A program made the translations under genes and the position numbers. Positions 11,837-24,208 of a stretch of 64,000 nt of DNA are shown one piece after another (the first letter of the stretch is position 1; each line of letters begins with the position of its first letter). This DNA is from Xanthostigma xanthostigma (lineage: Eukaryota; Arthropoda; Insecta; Raphidioptera; Raphidiidae). Where the stretch lies: the NCBI GenBank assembly GCA_963575645.1, contig OY754469.1:22400001-22464000 (forward strand). The letters run 5' to 3'. The notes under the pieces are model-generated. The model did no database searches, was not told the DNA's origin, and saw only the letters and a program-made list of their open reading frames with translations.

Positions 11837-12900
11837 CAGCAAGGCAAGATATTACGTACTACCAAAGAACACGTTCAACGTAGTACCTACTTACAGCCTG
11901 TAAATCGTTCAGATAATATACATTTTCTGCATATGTATAGACACGTAGTTAACACGCTGGGCAAAGCAATAAAACATCGCACAGGATCAAGAAGAGCGCG
12001 TTTAAAGCCTAAAAAAAATGGTTTTGAATATAAATTTTTATGGGCGGCCTAATCTGGTTGGGTGGGGGATTAAAATGCTTTATCTGCCAACGCGAGGCTA
12101 GACGCCCAAATATCTAAAATGAGCGAAAAAACAATTGCAACGCATCGTGGATGGTGCTGAACGTCCAAACATCGATATGAGATACTTTTTCGCCGTGTGA
12201 GTCTTTTCATTCAACCAGAGAGTTCAGAATACCTCGTGGACGACATAGAAACGTTGGGTTTAGGTTGAGTCACAATTTCATTTTTTCTTTTCATCCTCAT
12301 CAATTTAATGCCAATGACCAAGAATTAAATCCATTTTAGGATTTAGGGTCATTTCATACCAAAGCGCGTTATACGGTTCGTGAACAAGTTACGGAACAAA
12401 TAACTACTTATCTTCAAGTCCAAGATGTAGCAAAAGATAGATTTAATTTTTTCATAGAGGCCCTATCCTCCACTTGGAGTAAGAGGAATTTTTTATATGT
12501 TATTATTTTAAAGTGCGTTCTGCGCATTTCTGCTGAGGAACTTCTGATGGAAATGGAAATGAACAGGATCACGAAGTGAAAAAATCTCATATTGATGTTT
12601 GGCCATTTATTCACAACGCGTTTTTGTTTTGTTTTTTTCGATAACTGAGAATTTTCGATGCTTTAACAAAACATATATAAAATACAACTTAGAGCTAGAC
12701 CATTCGGAGTTTCTTTTTCGTGCAAAACAAACCTTTACTTAGAACTCTGAATTCGAAAATCAAACAGATATCTCGAATAATCTGGGCTAAAATCTACATC
12801 ACGATGTGCGCTAGTTTGATGCGCCACACCTTTTCGTTGTAGTGTGCTTATCTTCCTTTATTCTTATGTTTTTTAAAAGTTCCGATTCTTCTGTACAATT

Positions 12901-13262
12901 CGAGCAGGTACACATTAGGCGTTTTGAAGCGCGCGCTTTGTTAACGCGCGTTGTAATAACTACGAGGTCTGATTGAAGTGAACACATGCAAACGCGCGCT
13001 TTGAGCCAAGCGCGCGTTAGCCGCGCGCTTCAAGATACGTCATGAGCAGCCGTTTTGTTGTACATTCGAACGCGCGCTTTCGTAAAGAGTGGACGCACGT
13101 TGACGAAAATGGAGAGCGATCATTTCCGAACTGAGTGAGCCATAAGTATACAGTTTACTCACCCTACTAACGCTCGTCGACCGCCTGCAAAGCGCGATGT
13201 ATGTATGCTACCAACGCGCGTCAAACGCAACGCCGAACGCCCAATGTGTACTCGCTCTTCTA
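12901..13262. mobile_element. GCGC-rich MITE, CpG-dense
   Basis: The ends GAGCAGGTACACATTAGGCG and, reversed, GAGCGAGTACACATTGGGCG form terminal inverted repeats. The inside has many GCGCGC and CGCGCG blocks (AAGCGCGCGCTTTG, AACGCGCGTT), in sharp contrast to the AT-rich surroundings. It has no open frame and is about 360 bp. Confidence 0.65.
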
Positions 13263-14066
13263 GTCTATTCGAATTGAACATTTATGTTTATTGGTGCCAT
13301 TTTTACTGTAAATCTTAAAACTCACAATACTGTTTCAATGTTGCTTTCTAACAAATAGAATATTCGCTTAAATGATGCAAAAATTTAACGTTAGTTTTTT
13401 TATCTTACATCAAATGAATGTGAACTAATCCCATTTAAATGGAAGTATTATATAAATAGTTTTTTATTGTTCATGAATGGAATTGAAGGCGTGGTATGTG
13501 TAACATATTTTTAATAAGATTATGATTGTACCTATTATTACCTACTGTTTCATAGTTTTAATATTTTTGTCAAGGTCGTTAACAACTTTCAATAAGTTTG
13601 TATTGTGATTTGTCATTAAGCATTTTTTCACAAAATAACATTGAAATCGTTATTGTACTGAGTTTCTGAGATTTAAATATCAATACTAAATAATAGATGT
13701 TAATATTTCGATTATTATTTTCTTACCTCTAACATCATACTGCCTGGATGATTTCTCATTATAATTATTACATGATTTTTATTTTAATAGTTTTAGACGA
13801 CTTTAGATATCAATATTAGCGCAGAACGTATTTTTTTTGGGGTCTGCATGGTACTCAAGGGTTTATATATTAGAAATGATTAATTTTTTCGATAATAAGA
13901 CATACCTAATTTTTTTATTTCAACGTGTGGCCAAACCCCTTGTCTCTCACGTTTCCGGTGCCAATGTTTATTAATACACGTGACATTTATAGATTTTTTA
14001 GACCATTTTTCGTATTTTTATTTTTTTCTAACCATCAAATTATATAAAATATTTTTTTTATTACAG

Positions 14067-14219
14067 GCTTATCATTCGCAATATCATAAAGATGAACATA
14101 AAAAACACGACAGCTTCTTCAGCAAAGGAGAGAAAAGTGGAGATTTTCATCGATTCGGTGCTGGACATTCCAAATTTCAACTGAAACATTCAGATAAATC
14201 ATCGGGCGGAAAACATAAG
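14067..14219 (+). CDS. Gene 1, fourth coding exon of the Lys/His/Gly-rich secreted protein
   Basis: The exon is 51 codons, phase 0 at both ends, with acceptor TTTTTTTATTACAG and donor AAG-GTGCG. It continues the same composition: AYHSQYHKDEHKKHDSFF, then a Gly-rich segment with Phe (GDFHRFGAGHSKFQ) and GGKHK. An open frame runs upstream from 13980 with Phe/Tyr/Leu-rich content, but that is T-rich intron sequence. The splice site is placed where the composition changes abruptly and where frame continuity with the neighbouring exons holds. Intron 3 (11196-14066) contains a mosaic repeat copy and a GCGC-rich MITE; intron 4 (14220-16442) contains Helitron-like, pogo-type and palindromic repeats. 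Confidence 0.78.
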
Positions 14220-14247
14220 GTGCGACAGAAATCCGTACTTATATTGT

Positions 14248-14420
14248 AAATGCAAAAGTAACTATGTCTGTTTGTCTGTTTCCTTTTCACTCCTAAACCG
14301 CTGAATTGATTTCGATAAAATTTGGTAACGCAATAAATTGCATCCTGAGGAAGGACATAGGCTACCTTTGTCTCAGAAAATAAGGGATGAAAGTTTGTGT
14401 GGAGAACCCATCATTTCTAA
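14248..14420 (+). repeat. Helitron-like fragment in intron 4 of gene 1
   Basis: AAAAGTAACTATGTCTGTTT, CTCCTAAACCGCTGAATTG and GGAAGGACATAGGCTACC are shared with the fragment at 37945-38180. Confidence 0.5.
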
Positions 14421-14423
14421 GTA

Positions 14424-14852
14424 CAGTGGACCCCCGGTAATCAGACAAACATTTTGCAGAGCAGTGTCGGACTATCGAATTTGTAGGATTATAGAGTACT
14501 GCCTAAGAATATAACATTTTTCTTTAATTGTCAGTGTTTTGTGCTTCGCTTCTGAGCTTGTGACGACATTACTAGGTACGAATACGTAGTACACAATGAA
14601 TAAACAGTAAACAATGGACACACGCTAGACCGCACCGCTATCTTCTTCAAACTTCAAATTCAAACTAAGCAATCAGAATCAAAACAATATCCTACGCATC
14701 GAGCTTAATAGTGGTGGTGCGTACAAGTTATAACTTGTTCAATCATGCATTAGCGAAGATTGTTAAAAAAATATTCAATAATAAATTATAGACCATGTCG
14801 GATTACAGGGGGTGCCGGATCAGACAGGGGCCGGATTACCGGGGGTTCACTG
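14424..14852. mobile_element. Tc1/mariner (pogo-type) MITE
   Basis: CAGTGGACCCCCGGTAATC at the left and GATTACCGGGGGTTCACTG at the right form inverted repeats directly flanked by TA (14422-14423 and 14853-14854). The element is 429 bp and non-coding. It inserted at the edge of a Helitron-like piece. Confidence 0.85.
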
Positions 14853-15012
14853 TAATAGGATATGAAAATTCATATTTGGGCCTTTGGTAAGATATACAGA
14901 ATTACGTTTCAGAGTTTTTGCAAAATTTTCCTTCCAGAAGGTAAAATAGGGGATGATTTCAAAATTCACTTGTAATGTACCTATGCTATAATATATCCAA
15001 TATACATTATGC

Positions 15013-15530
15013 AGGGTCCGGCAAAAGTCCGGCAACGGTCCGAAATTTCCTGAAGGGTTGGATTTCGTGAAAAACGTTTCGAAAAAAAAGTTGCTCAACT
15101 TGGAATGCGAAATCTTTTGCACACAAAACACACCCCCCACTCCCTAGCAGGGGGTGGGGGTGAGTTTAAAATTTTAAACGGCAACCCACATTTTTTCTCA
15201 CCGATTATGATTCTCTGAATGGAAATATCAAACTTTCAAAGCTTTCAAACGAATTTTCGAGAGCATTCATTTGGGGGTGCAGAGAAGCTTAGGATAAAAA
15301 AACTTTTCGTACAAAAGTTTGATATTTCTCTTCGGAGAATCATAATCCATGACAAAAAATGAGGGTTGCTATTTGAAATTTTAGATTCACCCCGACCCCC
15401 CGCGTGGGGGTGAGAGTGTGGATGTGAGTTTTGTGTGCAAACAATTTCATCTTCCAAGTTAAACAACTTTTGTCCGAAACTATTTTCACGAAAACTTACA
15501 CTTCAGGAAACTTTGGTGAGTTGTTGTGCG
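15013..15530. repeat. Palindromic repeat, family of the 29-kb palindrome, diverged
   Basis: Blocks such as GGCAAAAGTCCGGCAACGG, AGTTGCTCAACTT, GGGGGTGAG and AAATATCAAACTTT occur in one order and return in reverse complement after about 15240. The same blocks build the cleaner palindrome at 29085-29862. Open frames on the - strand are by-products. Confidence 0.65.
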
Positions 15531-15589
15531 CGCGCCCTCAAAGGCTTCTAGTAAAAATATCACATAAACAATGTGTTTTAAAGTGGTAC

Positions 15590-16085
15590 TGCAATACAGT
15601 GGAACCGTAAACTCCACTGGTGTTATCGCTGCCGTGTTTCATCTTAATAAAAAAAAAAATACAAATTCCGGACTCGGCGCTGTATTAGCCCTAAAATCCA
15701 GACATATCTTTTTTAAAAGCCAAACGTACCTTTTTAAAGCCGTACATACGTTTTTAAAGCCGGACTTCGCATTTATAATAAAAAAAAAACTGTTAGGTTC
15801 GTATTAAAGTTGTTTATTAATTATTATTTATTAGTGAATCACATTTTTGTTACAAAATTAATAACATTCAATAAACAGCCGTTAACCAAAACTAAAATAT
15901 GTCTTTTTTTTGGATAAAAACAAAAAAATCTTTATTAATAAATAACAATTTCAAACGCTTGAAAAATATCAAAAAGTCTACAACTAAAAGTACACAGACA
16001 AAATGCCTAACAAAAGCCGGACACGTAAATATTTGGCTGGACACGACCGTAAAAAGCCGGACACCTGGCAACCCTAGCCGCGGAT
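15590..16085. repeat. Repeat with AAGCCGGACA blocks
   Basis: AAAGCC(G)GAC-type blocks recur (15737, 15757, 16013, 16052) and the segment ends GGACACCTGGCAACCCTAG, typical of a MITE end. The other boundary is unclear. Confidence 0.4.
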
Positions 16086-16442
16086 AACGACTAGTTGGAA
16101 ATAAATCGATACCCAGTGGTAGATCATCATACAGGTTGCTCATTTGTGTTAGTGTTTTCCGCTTCATTCATTTTACTTCCCAAATCAACGAATAAGTTTC
16201 TCTTAAAAAAAAGAAAAACGGGACTTCTGCCTGGGTTTCACGTTTCCAACAGTAAGCAGCAGCCTAATCCCTCGGGCCTTGAGCTAACAACTTAAAACGG
16301 CTAGATAAAGTGCCAGTTATAATAATTTTATTTTTCAGTACGTGACGTCACTTAGTTTTTTTCGTCAGTATCGCTAATTTCCGTGACAGTAAATTATGCG
16401 TCACTGTACGCTAAAAATTTTAACTTTAAAATTGTGTTTCAG

Positions 16443-16604
16443 TCATCAAAAGCTGCAGATAAATATGGAAAAAATGGAAAATCCGGAAAACACCACGATA
16501 CATCCAACCATAAAGGACATAAAGGTGAATCTGGCAAAGAATCTAAATACAACAAAGAAACCAAATGGTCCAAAAATTACAGAAATCACGACAGACATCA
16601 TTAA
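16443..16604 (+). CDS. Gene 1, last coding exon: basic C-terminus of the Lys/His/Gly-rich secreted protein
   Basis: The acceptor is TTGTGTTTCAG. The frame gives 53 residues and a TAA at 16602-16604. The product is SSKAADKYGKNGKSGKHH, then HKGHKGESGKESK, ending in an aromatic and basic tail (KWSKNYRNHDRHH). It keeps the Lys/Gly/His/Ser bias of the earlier exons, which supports one transcript. An AT-rich 3' region follows, with a possible AATAAA polyadenylation signal near 16743. Open frames in the +1 frame and on the opposite strand over the same bases are shadows. Confidence 0.78.
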   Translation, partial: SSKAADKYGKNGKSGKHHDTSNHKGHKGESGKESKYNKETKWSKNYRNHDRHH

Positions 16605-17083
16605 AGATATAGTGTTATAGTATTTCATGTGAAATATATAATATTAAATATAAATTATTAATAATTAGTTTTATTATTTTTTTATAAAAAAACAATAATT
16701 TTTATTTTTACATAAAATGTTTTTATACAGATACAAAATTTTAATAAAAATTTTAATATTTTCAATAATTTGTAAGTACTTATCTATGAATTGTTTAAAA
16801 CTTTTCATTTAAAGCTAAAAACTATTTATTGCTTGCTGCTAACTTATATGTTCCGGAACTAGCAGGATTGACAAATTTGGTTCTAACTGATAATTTGAAC
16901 ATATTGACAACAAATTGAAAAAATAGGACAGTGTTGTCGAATTTGAAAACGAATGTGTGAAAGAACATATTTTAAACATACATTTATCACATTGCCTCAG
17001 ATGCAATATACAATTCTTTGGCAAAACAGTCACATTTGAAATTAAGAATAAGTAAATATTTCTTTGCAACGTATGGCAGAGCT

Positions 17084-17730
17084 ACGGAAGCCGGGTTGGC
17101 TCATTGGTGACTAGTGGAGTAGTGGCACCGCACACGTCCACTTCCAACATGTTAACGCGTGCACGCGTTAACATGTGTCCGTGTGCGGGATAAATGCAGA
17201 TTTCTGCCTTATCCGTGTGCGGGATAAATGCAGATTTCTACCTTATCCTGGAACGGTAATCGAGCTATCTCTGTCTTTTAACTGTCAAATTTTGTGAGCA
17301 GCGTTACTTTTTGCATTGAGGTTAGGCGTAGCTGAAGTTTTGTTTATAGTGAAATAAAGTAATAAAGAATTTCAAAGTAAACATTAGAAATGAGTTTATT
17401 GTTCATCACAGGTAATTTTACGGTAACATTTTCATTTTTAATTTTAACGAAACTCATTTCTAATGTTTACTTTGAAATTCTTTTATTACTTTATTTCACT
17501 ATAAGCAAAACTTCAGCTACGCGTAACCTTAATGCAAAAAGTAACGCTGCTCACAGAACTTGACAGTTAAAAGTCAGAGATAGCTCGATTACCGTTCCAG
17601 GATAAGGTAGAAATCTTCATTTATCCCGCACACGGACACATGTTAACGCGTGCACGCGTGTACATGTTGGAAGTGGCAGTGTGCGGTGCCACTACTCCAC
17701 TAGTCACCAATGAGCCAACCCGGCTTCCGT
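17084..17730. mobile_element. 647-bp near-perfect palindromic (foldback) element
   Basis: It starts ACGGAAGCCGGGTTGGCTC and ends with the reverse complement. The two arms match almost base for base through about 290 bp to a small central loop near 17400-17450. An 8-bp duplication with one mismatch flanks it: GCAGAGCT (17076-17083) and ACAGAGCT (17731-17738). A GTTAACGCGTGCACGCGTTAAC sub-palindrome lies in the left arm. It is non-coding. Confidence 0.88.
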
Positions 17731-18582
17731 ACAGAGCTCGGTTTTGCACTTGCCTTGACACAACTACATCCCTGGACAAATTCTTAAAAATTTTATGTAC
17801 ATAGCGAAACCTCAATTTCCGCTACGTATTCTAAATAAATTTTCATAAATCGTAGATATAAAATTCTATTTTTTCTCCCGGCTATATTTTTTCTATCCCA
17901 GAATTATTTTTTAGATAAAGATGCGTGTTAGTATCATAACAAAAGTCCAAAACTCGAAGGCTCACTATATGTTCTGGTTGTATCATCTTTTTTTGCTGTA
18001 TGTTATTATTTTTAGTTTTTTATAATATAAACAGTATTATGTAACATGTAATAACAATTTAATGTACAAAAAATGGGCAATAAAATATTTTAGTATCGTT
18101 TGTACTCTTAATTTATTACTAAAGTGTTAAATGAAGCTCAACCTTACTTTTTTTTATTATAATGTTTCATACTACTTTACCTGCGACTTTACTCACGTCT
18201 TAAGGTCTTTTGTAAGGTCTCTGGATATAACAAGTAATCGCAATTTTAATAGAATTACATGACTTCAGTATAAATATTACGCCAATACAAGTATTTGCAC
18301 AGGAGCGGCTCTGAAAAATGCAATAACATTTTTTGCATTTTTCTTGCTTATTTGAAAACTCGCTTAAATACAAAAACAAATTTTGTTTCAGTTTTCAATA
18401 CAAAGTGCTGTCGCGTTTCATCGATTATAAAAAGCGTTAAAGGCGGTGTTGACAGGAAATTTATACTCGACCGATTTTTTAGTCGTATGAATACCAAATA
18501 TACTTACGCTATCGTTAATTAGTTAGTTTGGTCTCTGTGCGCTGATCGCAAGTGGACAAAGAATTAAAAATGTGTAACGAGC

Positions 18583-19000
18583 ACGCATTACAGAAGTGAA
18601 ACTTCTAGTTGAAAATCATACGATTGCATTTGGACAAGTGGAAAAAATGTGTTACGAGATAGTTTCACGTTCAGATATGTCGTCTGTATAAATTAATCTG
18701 AAAGTGAAACTATCTCGTAACACATTTTTCCCACTTGTCCAAATCGTATGATTTTCAACTAGAAGTTTCACTTCTGTAATGCGTTCCCGTTACATATTTT
18801 TAATTTTTTGTTCACTTGTTCACACAGTTGTTTCACTTTTGTAATGCGTTCCCCTAACACATTTTTTAATTTTTTCCAATTGCCCACATAGAAGTTTCAC
18901 TTCTGTAATGCGTTCTCGTAACACATTTTTTTCCAATTGTCCAAATATAAGTTTCACTTCTGTAATGCGTTCTCGTAACACATTTTTATTTTTTTTATAG
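18583..19000. repeat. Inverted plus tandem repeat, about 60-bp unit
   Basis: The unit AAGTTTCACTTCTGTAATGCG-TTC-CGTAACACATTTTT recurs at about 18767, 18830, 18896 and 18950. One inverted unit at 18583-18660 pairs with 18705-18790 as a hairpin with a loop of about 45 bases. Spacing is about 57-65 bases. Confidence 0.75.
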
Positions 19001-19061
19001 GGTTACTAATACTACAATTTCGTGACAAGTTCCGTTACACAGGGAAATCAATTTCGTTACT

Positions 19062-19623
19062 AGACCAACTCAATTAAGCAAAATTCCAGGACCTAAATGC
19101 TAACTACATACTGACGAAGAATAACACTTACCAAAATGGTTTTTTTAATAAACAATTGAATATCTCGGCTCCTGTTTATCTCTCAACACTCAAATTGCGG
19201 CTACTTTTTAAGCTCAATAAGGAGCACATTCTTGGAAAGTTTCAAGACCGCTAAATAATATTATTGCAAAGGTTATTGCAAATTTAAAAAAAAGCATTTT
19301 TCGACGGGTTTTTTGCTGTTTACCGATAAACTAATGAACCGATTTTAATTCAACAGGCGCCATTTTGAAGGTTTTTATATTACCTACAACTTTCTAATAA
19401 AACATTTTTCACTCAAACTCTTAGTTTCTTCAATAATAATTCATATCTGGACAAAAAGCGGATTTTCGAACTTAAACATGCCGCCATTTTGTTTTTTATG
19501 CGAATCACGACTGGGTTTTTTTTTATTACTTGTTTGTGATATGGTTTACAAGAATCCATCGTCAGTATGTAGTTAGCATTTAGGTCCTGGAATTCCTCTG
19601 AAATTGCTTAATTGAGTTGGTCT
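19062..19623. mobile_element. 562-bp element with long inverted ends
   Basis: AGACCAACTCAATTAAGCAA at the left is matched by TTGCTTAATTGAGTTGGTCT at the right. The inverted ends extend about 55-60 bp (to ACATACTGACGA), with a short insertion in the right arm. It is non-coding. Confidence 0.75.
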
Positions 19624-19889
19624 GTACATAGAGAAACGAGTTTACCTCCGTTTTTAGGCGCGATTAGCGTAAGCTAAAGCGCCTTATATTATGTACTCGC
19701 TTTGTCTGTGAATCTGTGAGTCACGCTTTTTGTATCCAGCGTACAGCCCAAACGCCTTAACCGATTTTAAAAAACTTTTTTTTGTTCGATTCGTCTCCGG
19801 GTAACTTAAATCCTAACGTCGCCCGATTTTTGAATTTTGACCCCAGAGGGGAGCAATAAAGAAAAAACGAAGTTTTTTGCTTATAACTC

Positions 19890-21060
19890 ACTCAATTTAA
19901 ATCAGATCGGTTCGAAACCTGTCTTAAACGAAAGAGGAGAAAATTTTACATAAATTTCGTACAACAGAATTTGCCAAAACATGTTTTTTATACAAATTTA
20001 TTTAGAAATAAATTCAATTTGATATAATCGATGGCAAACACCTTTCGGTTATCTCTCTCTGTTGCACGGTTTAATATGGTAATATAAAAATTACGTTTGT
20101 TCTGTCTTAAAATAAAACGATTGCATTTGTTCAAAAACGGATGGCATTTCAAATATTTGTGAAATGCAACGCCTTCTGAGTTAACAATTTGAATAACTAA
20201 TTATAAGAACATAATACTTTGACAGATGCAAACGTCATTTTTGACATTTCTTACCATTCCGACACCACGAATGAGCGGATTGAAACCAAATTTTGGGAGG
20301 ATGTTTGATATGCAAATATGAAGTGGTCTATTGTTTTTTGGGAACATCGGCGCATGCGTAAAAGAGTTTATCTTTTATAATGTTTTTTTTATATAATAAT
20401 AATATAGTTTTTAAAAAGACTTATTATTTTATCTATTTTTACAATGAAAGTTTTGTAATTTTTTTGGGGAAAATCGGCGCATGCGCAAAAGAGATATGGG
20501 CTATGACGTTGTTTCTTATATAATAATGCTTTACATTTCATAACGGTTGATTATTCTATCTGTTTTACAAGAAAGTTTTGTAATTTATTTTTGGGGAAAA
20601 TCGGCGCGTGCGCAAGAGATATTATGTGCTATAACGGTTTTTATATAACAATGGTATACTTTTCATAGCGGCTTATTATTCTATCTGTTTTACAAGAAAT
20701 TTTTGTATTTTATTTCGGGAAAAATCGGCGCATGCGCATCAGAGATATATGTTATTACAAGAAAAATAAAATAATAATAAAAAGAAAGTTTTTATTGAAA
20801 TGTACCAAAATGGAAATATAATTATTTTAATAATTTAGGGTAATAATTATAAAAAAGTTGGTTGTGACTAATTATTAATAAATTATTTAAATGATTTTTT
20901 CCTTTCTGTGTTTCAATATTTTCAACTGTAATTTTTTTCGTGCATTAAATTAATTAAATTATATTATTAAGCTCAAAGTGTCGTTAAAAATATACAACAA
21001 TTTTCAAACATAACGCCGGGGTATATTTTATAGAATTTCGCGCCTTGTAATTCTTGACTT
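19890..21060 (+). repeat. Shared mosaic core with GCGCATGCGC minisatellite, copy 1
   Basis: The core runs from AATTTAAATCAGATCG to AACGCCGGGGTATATT and is repeated at 60930-62085. Between 20340 and 20760 four units of about 124-127 bp each carry CGGCGCATGCG (starts 20350, 20477, 20604, 20728). It contains no gene. Confidence 0.75.
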
Positions 21061-21069
21061 ACTTGTGTC

Positions 21070-22420
21070 TTCAGACAATATTTTTAAAGAAGTATTCACT
21101 TCAAAAATCACTTTTGCAAAGTATATTTAATAGAAGCTCAGTAGATGTCCTGAATGCATAGGAAATCTGATGAACGCACAATAATTATGAAGTACATATA
21201 CTTAGTGTCATAATCTGACAATATTATTATTTTAATTCATTGGATTATAGATACGCCAGGCGATTTTTGAATGGGTAAAATCTTATGATTTCGCATCACC
21301 GACATGCTATGTTCGCGTCACCGACATGCTAATGTTAACAGCATATTTGTAGCTATAAGTATGACGTGTTGCTCTTGGACATCAATGAACTGGCGCGCGC
21401 GCAGTCAGTACACATTTATACATTGTATAATATAGTATCTACGTAAAGTTACTGCCTATTTTGACTCTAATTTTCATTATAGTAAGATTAGATCATTACT
21501 ACTGTGTATATTTATTATGTATATAAGTATAGTTAAATTAATTACGTGGAAAGTTTAATGTGTGCATACTGTGCATTGTTTAAATTGTGATTTGGTTTAT
21601 TATTTTAAATGCTCAAATATAGGATCACTGTGCAGTACAAAACTGAGTACTAAATATGTTAATATATTTATCTTTTATTTTTTTAAAAGAACTTGAAAAT
21701 TATACGTAACATTTTTATTTCAAGTTGCCTGCTTTACACACTTTATCATAAATTATTAACAAAAACAATAATTTCCATACGCTAATTGCGGTTTGTTTGT
21801 TATTTGAGGTCTGAAAGATTCATAAATCCTTTAATACAACGATTAGGTATATTAATTGTCGGTAGTTTAATACTTTTGTCGCAATAAAACAATCAAATTG
21901 TAAAAGCCTTTAAAAAAAATCGTTTTTCCGTGTTTCGCGAAATTTATAATCAATGGAAAAGAAGAAATATTTATAAAACTATATTTCTTATATTTTTTAT
22001 ATACGATTTTTTAAAATTAGAACTGTTGTAAACTATCTCTTCTATTTTCAGATCCGATATAATTCGTAGGCCGGGTTCCCCAAACTTATTTTGTCGACGA
22101 GCTCCTGTACGATTTTCGAAAGATTGAGGAACACATACCATAAGTTACTATATTTTGTAGACCCATCGCTTGTTTCAATAAGTCAGTTGGCATATATAAA
22201 CAAAACTTGTCTTAAGTGAAATGAGCTTTATATTGAAATATAAACAGACTAAGTTAAATTTTATTTATGAAAGTGATTCTATAGAAAATCCCAGTCGTGT
22301 ATTTCTTGTTCCAAAACAACAAAATAGTAATTTATAAAAGCTTCTGTTATAGTTAAGTCTTTCTCCAATAGATGTCTATTGTTACACATATTTACTAAAA
22401 ATAATAATTGCTGTTATAAT
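21070..22420. other. AT-rich stretch, nothing recognised
   Basis: No open frame of note, hairpin or known repeat end was seen. Confidence 0.4.
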
Positions 22421-22425
22421 CGTAA

Positions 22426-22985
22426 TCTAAATACATAAAAGGAAACCGTGATTGACCACTAGACGGATTGGACTGAAATTCGGCACACATATTGTTATTA
22501 TGACGTAAGCATCCGCTAAGAACATATGTTTGGAAATTCAACCCCTAAAAGGGTGTAACAAATTTTCAAAATTTGCATGGAGAATCAACGCTCAAATCAT
22601 AGGACGAATTGGGCTGAAATTTGGCACACAGATAGTTATTACGACGTAAACATCCGCTAGGAACAGATTTTTAAAAATTCAACTTCTAAAAGTATGTAAC
22701 GGGGGTTCACAATTTACATGGAGAAATCATATAAGATAGATGTATCAATTCGAAGTCAAGAAATAAATAAACACGTGTTCCTTGCTTTTTCAAAAACAAC
22801 CCCTTCAGAGGGTAAAAAGAGGAAATAGCCTAAAAATCAACATTTTTAAGGTTTGTCAGGATGTTGAGCAGTTGAATGTTATCAATTTTGAAATTTATGA
22901 GAGGAGAAAGTAATAACTATGCCAAATAATGGGAAACCATCCGTGTTTCGTCTCAATCACGTGCGAAGCCGCGGGTAACGGCTAG
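22426..22985 (+). mobile_element. Complete-looking non-autonomous Helitron
   Basis: It begins TC after A (TCTAAATACATAAAAGG) and ends GAAGCCGCGGGTAACGGCTAG before T, with a GCCG/CGGC hairpin just inside. Inside are two repeats of the GGGCTGAAATTTGGCACAC / CATCCGCTAAGAAC / AACCCCTAAAAGGG block. The element is 560 bp and non-coding. Confidence 0.8.
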
Positions 22986-22989
22986 TAAA

Positions 22990-23915
22990 TTATATATAAT
23001 TTGTTTTGTGTCTGTGAACGTTTTCCCACAGATTTGCTCGTGTTAATGCCGATTTTGATGGAAAACAACGGGTAGCAGAGTAAAAAGCGCCTTAAACATA
23101 AACTTTTGGTACCTGAACCAAGTATCAACTAAAAGTGAAATGACTTGAATCAAAATCGATCTCGGCTGGATCGAATTCGATTCGAGTTATGTCGGAATAG
23201 ATAAAAAGATCAAAGCCACGAGAATGAGAGAGAGATTGTAGATTATTATAGATGCTCAACATCTGAGGTCATCAGTGGGCATGAGAACTAAGAATAGCTA
23301 TCATACAAATAACCCAGACACCATTGTGAAATCTGAAAGCGGTCACCCTTAAAAAGCAATTTTTCAGAGCTATTACATTAAAAATACGATTTCGAAAAAA
23401 AAATGTTACACTAGCTAAAATTGTTCAAAATAGGATAGTCCACAATTATGTCTATAATGTCTGTATGAGGATTTAATATATGAACGCCCTTCTTACTGGA
23501 GCACATCGAAAAGTACTATTTTGACAAAATTACCTCTGTAGGGTCGTTGTGAATAAATTTTCCAAATTTTTCGACATTGTTGGTAAGCCCACGAACAGCT
23601 GTCTATTATATTCTCTAAACTGGAATTTACTATTTATTGAACAATTTTATTAGTAAAGTCCTTCGTGTCAAGTGTCTCCATTTTTACCCGACTACGGCGA
23701 AGGAAGGGTTATGAGTTCAGCAGTCTATGTATGTATGTTTGTATTTACGGATGTTCCACTTTAGCCCCTAAACTATTCATCCGATTTTAATAAGTAAGAT
23801 GTCAATCGATTCATTATTATGGCCCGGGTAACATAGGCTACATTTATTTTCGAGTTTTGGTCCCAGAGAAGAGAAACTTGAAAATAAATAAAAAATAAAT
23901 TCAAAAAAAATAATT
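22990..23915. other. Repeat-like intergenic DNA
   Basis: No gene was seen. A TE-like start, TTTTTACCCGACTACGGCGA, lies at 23682, followed by GGTTATGAGTTC and a TGTATGTATGTTTGTA run. Confidence 0.4.
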
Positions 23916-23920
23916 TAAAT

Positions 23921-24208
23921 AAAAAATAAGTTAGAAAACTAAAACCCGACTACTGAAAAGTATGAAGCAAGAAAATATTCTTATCTGAGGATAACCGTCG
24001 TTGTATGCCATCTCATATTATACATGATGCCCCTCTAGATGTATAACGCGATGCACTTTTCCTTAGAACTTATAATCGCTTACTATTGTTAAAATGTAAT
24101 GTTTTGTTAGGGTAGGTGGCATATGACCATGGATATCCTCAGATGAGAATATTTTCTTGTTTCACATTTTTCAGTGGTCGGGTTTTAGTTTTTGAACTTA
24201 TTTTTTAT
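23921..24208. repeat. Inverted repeat, about 85-bp arms
   Basis: AACTAAAACCCGACTACTG and AAGAAAATATTCTTATCTG in the left arm return reversed as CAGATGAGAATATTTTCTT and CAGTGGTCGGGTTTTAGTT. The spacer is about 105 bp. Confidence 0.7.
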
